Shown here one piece after another: positions 33,362 to 37,661 of a DNA stretch of 37,661 bases; position 1 is the stretch's first letter; each line of letters starts with the position of its first letter. The stretch covers positions 1 through 37,661 of the forward strand of contig JAEURC010000001.1 in assembly GCA_016789025.1 (NCBI GenBank). The letters run 5' to 3'. Made by a program: the position numbers and the translations under genes. The DNA comes from Anaerolineales bacterium. Its GTDB lineage: Bacteria; Chloroflexota; Anaerolineae; Anaerolineales; Villigracilaceae. The notes beneath the pieces were generated by a model. That model saw only the letters and a program-made list of their open reading frames with translations, ran no database searches and was not told the origin of the DNA.

Positions 33362-33856
33362 TTATCCTGCCTTCTCGATGTGAAGCAGATACGCTTCCAC
33401 CATGAGCAGGTTCTTTTCGCCCGCCCGCTGGATCACGCTAAGCAGTTGATCCATTTTATTGATTTCTTCCAACTGCTCGTCTATGAACCATTGCAGGAAG
33501 TTCTGCGCGAGGTAATCGTTTTGCGAGACCGCCATATCCATGAGGGCTTTGATCTGCTCGGTCACTTCCTGTTCCCAGGCGAGCGCCGCTTTCACCGCTT
33601 CCTCGGCGGATGCAAACTTCGGCTTTGGCGCGGCAATGGCAGGGATTTGGAGATCGCCTTGCGTGTCGAGGATATAATGCGCGAACTTCATCGCATGCGT
33701 TTTTTCCTCCTCCGCCTGCTCGAAAAACAGTTTCGACAATAGTGTCAATTTTTGTGTGTGAAAGTGCCCCGCGATGCTCAGGTATTGCATGCTCGCGCCG
33801 AATTCGTTGCCGATCTGGGCGTTCATGGCTTTTGCTAGTTCAGGGTTGATTAACAT
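33362..33856 (-). CDS. ftnA: Ferritin (FtnA-type)
   Basis: A 164-residue non-heme ferritin that oxidises Fe(II) and stores it in a 24-mer shell. All ferroxidase-site residues of E. coli FtnA are present one position later: E18, E51, H54, E95, Q128 and E131. No heme-binding Met pattern of bacterioferritin is seen. The four-helix layout and length are normal. GGAG precedes the ATG. The upstream neighbour across the shared terminator is a redox lipoprotein, so a link to oxidative stress is possible but unproven. Confidence 0.95.
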   Translation of the reverse strand: MLINPELAKAMNAQIGNEFGASMQYLSIAGHFHTQKLTLLSKLFFEQAEEEKTHAMKFAHYILDTQGDLQIPAIAAPKPKFASAEEAVKAALAWEQEVTEQIKALMDMAVSQNDYLAQNFLQWFIDEQLEEINKMDQLLSVIQRAGEKNLLMVEAYLLHIEKAG

Positions 33857-34331
33857 TTTTTCTCCTTTGTGTTTCGATGAAATAAGTATAACATGGCAAG
33901 CTCAGTCGCCTGTTTTACGGAAAACGGCGCCATCTGCGAATGATAATTTCATGGCTGCTAACCCCGCGTGATTTTGATATTTTTCTAAGTGTATTTTGTG
34001 TCCCTACCGCGCGATCAATGAGAGCATTCTTGACGTGACACTTTTCCATCTACGCGCTGTTCCGTGCCGCACACCTGTCCTGGCGCACGGCGCCAGGGAA
34101 GTTCACTTTGCAACCTGGGTTGAGAAACAACAGGCGCATTGCAAGATAATTCTTGCTGTACTGCATAAGGTGAGTTAATTATGCCAGCCCCTTTTCTCTG
34201 TGACCCCAGCATCCTTTGTGGCAATAATGTTGTGTGCGCATTCGCCTCGTTTCTCTCGATTCCCGGCAAAATCGGTGCGATTCAATTCCTGCAATGTTTT
34301 ATAATTGGCGAAAATCTCCGAGGAGCGCGCG
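33857..34331. other. 475-base intergenic region between ferritin and the SAM hydrolase
   Basis: Divergent promoter region. It holds an AT-rich stretch (33971-34000), an 8-bp hairpin CCTGGCGC-ACG-GCGCCAGG (34079-34097) and a half copy of the TGCGTAA-type repeat end (TGCATAAGGTGAGTT, 34162-34176). A TATAAT at 34300-34305 lies 27 bases before the SAM hydrolase start, but the -35 is poor. No coding frame is convincing, and I recognise no riboswitch. Confidence 0.45.
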
Positions 34332-35129
34332 TTGACAGTTATTAGCCTGATGACCGATTATGGAATTAAGGACGGCACGGTAGGGGTAGTGAAAGGCGTG
34401 ATCTGGGGGATTTGTCCAACGGCGCAGATCTCCGACCTGAGTCATATGGTTCAGGCTCAAAATATCCGCGAAGCCGCGTATATCATTGCGCGCTCCGTTC
34501 CATACTTCCCCAAGGGCTCGATCCACATGGTAGTGGTGGATCCCGGCGTCGGCACAAAACGCCGACCGATGGCGGCGCGGATCGGAGATTGGTTCTACGT
34601 GGGACCCGATAATGGCACGATCTCCGGTTTGCTTGATCGCGCTGAATTTTCCGGCTGGAAAACCCAGTTCGTGGAATTGAATCGGATCCGATATTGGCTA
34701 CCAGTCATCAGTTTTGTATTCCATGGGCGGGATATTTTCTCCCCTGTTGCCGCGCACCTGGCGAATGGGGTGCCAATCGGCGATTTGGGAACGCCGTTTA
34801 ACGACCCAGTGCGAATTGACTTGCCCAAGCCGGTCCGCACGGAAAATAGCTGGCGTGGAGAAATTATTTACATCGATCACTTTGGGAATATCTCGACGAA
34901 CATCGGCGCCGAACATTTAGATACCGCGTTGGAACGAAAAGAATCCGTCACAGTCAAACTATCGGATACCGAGATCACAGGTATGGTCAATACCTTTGGC
35001 GAAAGACCAGCGGGCGAGGTGGTCGCTTTGATGAGTAGCACGGGCAACTTGGGCGTTGCTGTGGTGAATGGGAGCGCGGAACGCGTCCTCGGCGTAAGAA
35101 TGGGCGACGAAATTTTGGTAACGTATTAG
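34332..35129 (+). CDS. S-adenosyl-L-methionine hydroxide adenosyltransferase (DUF62)
   Basis: A 265-residue member of the SAM hydroxide adenosyltransferase family (relatives of fluorinase/chlorinase), which splits SAM to adenosine and methionine. The start is TTG at 34332 with AGGAG six bases ahead, giving the usual N-terminus TVISLMTDYGIKDGTVG. The Asp-Arg-His triad is visible in VVVDPGVGTKRRP (D70, R77/R78) and FHGRDIFSP (H131); GPDNG (91-95) fits too. The C-terminal beta barrel has YIDHFGNISTN. It is eight bases from the EcfA ATPase gene and so belongs to an ECF transporter operon. Its function there is unknown, though it suggests handling of a SAM or adenosine-linked compound. Confidence 0.92.
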   Translation: MTVISLMTDYGIKDGTVGVVKGVIWGICPTAQISDLSHMVQAQNIREAAYIIARSVPYFPKGSIHMVVVDPGVGTKRRPMAARIGDWFYVGPDNGTISGLLDRAEFSGWKTQFVELNRIRYWLPVISFVFHGRDIFSPVAAHLANGVPIGDLGTPFNDPVRIDLPKPVRTENSWRGEIIYIDHFGNISTNIGAEHLDTALERKESVTVKLSDTEITGMVNTFGERPAGEVVALMSSTGNLGVAVVNGSAERVLGVRMGDEILVTY

Positions 35130-35137
35130 GTGATGCG

Positions 35138-36778
35138 ATGAGTCAATCTCCTCTGGTGATCGAGAATTTATCCTTTCATTATCGAACCCGACCGGAAAAG
35201 GCGCTCAAGAACGTTTCGTTCGAACTCCGGCCCGGCGAACTGCTGTTGATCGCCGGCTCGAGCGGTTGCGGCAAGACCACCCTGGCGCGTTGTATCAACG
35301 GCTTGATTCCGCGCTCGTACAAGGGAGAGCGCGACGGCAAAGTACTTTTGCATGGCAAAGATGTTTCCGAGATGCAGATCGCCGATGTGGCGCAGACAGT
35401 GGGCACACTGTTGCAGGATCCCGAACGGCAGATCGTGGCGAGCAACGTATTCAACGAGGTCGCTTTTGGACCCGAAAACCTGGGCTTCCCGCGCGAGGAA
35501 ATTCTATCTCGCGTGGGTATGGCGATGAAGCGGCTGAAGATCGAACACCTGCTCGAGCGCGAAACGTTCAATCTTTCCGGCGGAGAAAAACAGAAGGTAG
35601 CGCTGGCGGGATTGCTGGCGATGAACCCGTCCATTCTGATGCTGGATGAACCGCTCGCTTCTCTCGACCCTGCATCTGCTCACGAAGCCCTCGAAGTTTT
35701 TCGAAGCCTGGCAGACGAGGGAAAAACGGTGGTGTTGATCGAGCACCGCGTAGAAGACGCCATTTTTGCAAAGCCCGACCGGTTGTTGTACATGGAAGGG
35801 GGACAGGTGAAGTATCTCGGTTCCATCGACAGTTTGCCAACATCGATCGATCATCACGAGGTGAAACTCCCCGCGGAGTGGGTGGTGAAGCGGGTCCGTC
35901 AGGCGGGGAAAATGCCGCCCAGGGTTGAGTCAGCCGCACAGGAGAAACGAGGCGAGCCGCTCGTCGTATTCGAAAATGTGGATTTCCGCTACAACGATGA
36001 GTCGCCTCTGATCTTGCAAGACGTCAATCTACAGATCAATCGCGGCGATTTGATCGCGGTTTTGGGTCCGAACGGCGCGGGTAAATCTACGCTGGTGAAA
36101 CATGCTATTGGGTTGCTCAAGCCTACGAGCGGGCGCGTGCTCGTGGAAGGCAACGATACAAAAAGCATGAGCGTGGCGCAGATCGCGCATTCGCTTGGGT
36201 TTGTGTTTCAGAGCCCCACTCATATGTTGTTCGCGCCGACCGTGCGCGAGGAGTTGGAGTTTGGACCGAAAAATTTAGAGATGGATAGTCTGGCGATCCC
36301 ACGGCTGGTTGCTGAAAGTGTTGCCACGATGAATTTGAAAGGGTTTGAGGAGTATCCGCCTTTGGGCCTCTCGTTCGGTCAGCAAAAGCGCACGACGATC
36401 GCGGCGGTGCTGGCAATGCAGTCGAAGATCATGATCATGGATGAGCCCACTGCCGGGCAGGATTATTCGAATTACACGCATTTCATGGACGCGATGTGCA
36501 AACCCGCGCATGGAAGGAAATCGCTGGTCGCGGAAAATTTTGCGGCGACGTTGTTCATTACGCACGATCTCGATCTCGCCGTGACGTATGCCAACCGCGT
36601 GTTGTTGTTCGGCGACAAGCATATCGTCGCTGATGGGAAACCCGAAGAGGTGTTGAAGGATTTCGACCTGTTGACGCGTTATCGCGTGCGGCCGACATCG
36701 CTTCTTCGCATGAACCTGAGCCTGTTTTCAAAAACCAAGCAGTTTCTCACCGCCGAGGCGCTCGCCGCTTATAGTTGA
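35138..36778 (+). CDS. ecfA: ECF transporter double ATPase (EcfA-EcfA' fusion)
   Basis: A 546-residue protein with two ABC ATPase domains that energise vitamin or metal uptake by the ECF complex. Domain 1: Walker A AGSSGCGKT (39-47), signature LSGGEKQ (146-152), LMLDEP, H203. Domain 2: Walker A GPNGAGKST (310-318), signature LSFGQQKR (411-418; a degenerate LSGGQ), MDEP (434-437), H476. The second domain has an extra segment (453-469, CKPAHGRKSLVAENFAA) between MDAM and TLFITHD that relatives lack. The S component and EcfT follow. Eight bases separate it from the SAM hydrolase gene. Confidence 0.94.
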   Translation: MSQSPLVIENLSFHYRTRPEKALKNVSFELRPGELLLIAGSSGCGKTTLARCINGLIPRSYKGERDGKVLLHGKDVSEMQIADVAQTVGTLLQDPERQIVASNVFNEVAFGPENLGFPREEILSRVGMAMKRLKIEHLLERETFNLSGGEKQKVALAGLLAMNPSILMLDEPLASLDPASAHEALEVFRSLADEGKTVVLIEHRVEDAIFAKPDRLLYMEGGQVKYLGSIDSLPTSIDHHEVKLPAEWVVKRVRQAGKMPPRVESAAQEKRGEPLVVFENVDFRYNDESPLILQDVNLQINRGDLIAVLGPNGAGKSTLVKHAIGLLKPTSGRVLVEGNDTKSMSVAQIAHSLGFVFQSPTHMLFAPTVREELEFGPKNLEMDSLAIPRLVAESVATMNLKGFEEYPPLGLSFGQQKRTTIAAVLAMQSKIMIMDEPTAGQDYSNYTHFMDAMCKPAHGRKSLVAENFAATLFITHDLDLAVTYANRVLLFGDKHIVADGKPEEVLKDFDLLTRYRVRPTSLLRMNLSLFSKTKQFLTAEALAAYS

Positions 36779-36824
36779 GGCGTTCCCTGCAACGTTTGCC
36801 CATTTGTTGGGTTAATATGAGCGG

Positions 36825-36845
36825 GTCAGTCGTCAGTCCGTTATC
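36825..36845. repeat. Short GTCAGTC heptamer repeat before the S component
   Basis: Two identical GTCAGTC units followed by CGTTATC (36825-36845). They resemble the heptamer arrays in copA and mtnA and lie in the 93-base gap before the S-component gene. Confidence 0.4.
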
Positions 36846-36871
36846 CAAATTAATCAAAAGGAGAGAAAGAA

Positions 36872-37420
36872 ATGAACAACAATTCAACTTGGGAATTCGG
36901 AACCAGGCAAGTGGTGTACGGCGCCATTGGCGCGGCGCTCTACGGCGCGCTTTCGTGGTTTACGAATTTCCTCGCCATTCCCGCCGCTGGAAATATCTCA
37001 TTTCGACCGGCGGTTGCAGTGCTGATCTTTTTCGGCGTGGCGTACGGTCCGATCGTTGGTTTGCTGGCGGGCTTTATCGGTAATACGATCGGCGACCAGG
37101 CTTCGGGCTATGGCTTCTACTGGAATTGGAGCCTCGGCAATGGCTTAATGGGTATGGTGCCGGGTTTGATCATGGCTTCCATTACCGATTTCAAAGCGCA
37201 GAGCCAGATCATCAAGGCTGTCGGTTGGGGCGTGCTGGGCATTATCGTCGGCATGCTATTTGCATCGCTTACTGAAATGTTTACCAGCGGAATCGACATG
37301 GCTACAGCCATCACCGGTTATTTCGTGCCGACCTTGATCAGCAATACCATCAACGTCGCCATCCTGTTGCCGATCCTGATGATCGCGTTTGCCGGGATGG
37401 CCGCCCGCAGAGGCAGATAA
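36872..37420 (+). CDS. ECF transporter S component (substrate unknown)
   Basis: A 182-residue membrane protein with five to six spans of the ECF S-component type. The segment RPAVAVLIFFGVAYGPIVGLLAGFIGN is the classic S-component strand-helix pattern (F-G-x-x-x-G-P-x-x-G), followed by NWSLGNGLMGMVPGL. It gives substrate specificity, but I cannot read the ligand. AAAGGAGAG lies before the ATG. It follows the ATPase by 93 bases and precedes EcfT by four bases. Confidence 0.9.
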   Translation: MNNNSTWEFGTRQVVYGAIGAALYGALSWFTNFLAIPAAGNISFRPAVAVLIFFGVAYGPIVGLLAGFIGNTIGDQASGYGFYWNWSLGNGLMGMVPGLIMASITDFKAQSQIIKAVGWGVLGIIVGMLFASLTEMFTSGIDMATAITGYFVPTLISNTINVAILLPILMIAFAGMAARRGR

Positions 37421-37424
37421 CTGA

Positions 37425-37661
37425 ATGCTCGTAACGTGGAAGTACCGCCCGCGCGATACATTCATCCAGCGCCTGGATCCTCGCACTCGGTTTATCGTCC
37501 TTCTGTGCACGATCTTCGCGTTGACAATACCGGAAATTTGGGATTACCGCTTTATGGTCCCGCTCTTTCTGTTCTCGCTGACCCAGTTCTTATTGGCTCG
37601 GATCGAGTGGAAGGATATACGGCGGACCCTTTTCTTTGTGTTCATTCTGGTATTCTTTATT
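37425..37661 (+). CDS. ecfT: ECF transporter T component, partial at window end
   Basis: The first 79 codons of an EcfT energy-coupling membrane protein, cut by the window edge. The N-terminus YRPRDTFIQRLDPRTRFIVL is the EcfT signature, followed by hydrophobic spans. The full gene is expected to be about 250-270 residues. The start is four bases after the S-component stop. Confidence 0.9.
   Translation, partial: MLVTWKYRPRDTFIQRLDPRTRFIVLLCTIFALTIPEIWDYRFMVPLFLFSLTQFLLARIEWKDIRRTLFFVFILVFFI

Overview
The window looks like chromosomal DNA of an Anaerolineales-type bacterium (phylum Chloroflexota), probably from an environmental genome. That placement is an inference. It rests on lipoproteins with Thr/Pro-rich linkers (for example TNTPEPTFTPVP), RocA-type PruA, DUF2203, a Dpp/Opp-type ABC system, double-domain EcfA, and many short dispersed palindromic and heptameric repeats between and inside genes. 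I see no rRNA, tRNA, CRISPR array, transposase or phage gene.

Layout. 122-5156 is a copper/heavy-metal export module: a CPH-type CopB-like ATPase, a YHS-domain protein and a CPC-type CopA-like ATPase. DUF2203 (5257) and RarD/EamA (5813) follow, then two paralogous PAS sensor histidine kinases (6804-10565). 10730-17276 is the most unusual block: a TIM-barrel isomerase/epimerase with a large insertion, a LuxS-family protein with all its active-site residues, a sedoheptulose-7-phosphate-cyclase-like enzyme, a UbiG-like methyltransferase, a UbiA prenyltransferase, a UbiE-like methyltransferase on the other strand, and a MenA/UbiA-like prenyltransferase. Together these suggest a pathway for a prenylated, methylated cyclitol- or quinone-like lipid, reminiscent of ebo clusters but different in content.

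17273-22331 (minus strand) holds a repeat-invaded hypothetical gene, a small membrane protein and a peptide-type ABC transporter (binding lipoprotein plus two permeases). 22446-26994 carries mtnA, an M50 protease, a PfkB (adenosine-type) kinase and ahcY, which points to salvage of SAM by-products. 27066-32618 (minus) holds an SH3b lipoprotein, a two-subunit CoA transferase, a small membrane protein, a Tam-like methyltransferase and PruA with a lysine-rich tail.

32781-33317 is a probable lipoprotein thioredoxin in which a TGA codon sits exactly at the first cysteine of the CGTC motif. A short GC-rich hairpin follows at bacterial SECIS spacing, so it is a strong selenoprotein candidate that standard gene calling would split in two. 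Ferritin lies convergent to it, across a bidirectional terminator. The window ends with a SAM hydrolase (DUF62)-ECF transporter operon (34332 to the end), whose EcfT is cut by the window edge.

Most notable points: (1) the candidate selenoprotein; (2) the LuxS/cyclase/UbiA cluster; (3) LuxS and AhcY in one genome; (4) heptamer and octamer tandem arrays and palindromic elements that are translated inside copA, mtnA and a hypothetical gene.
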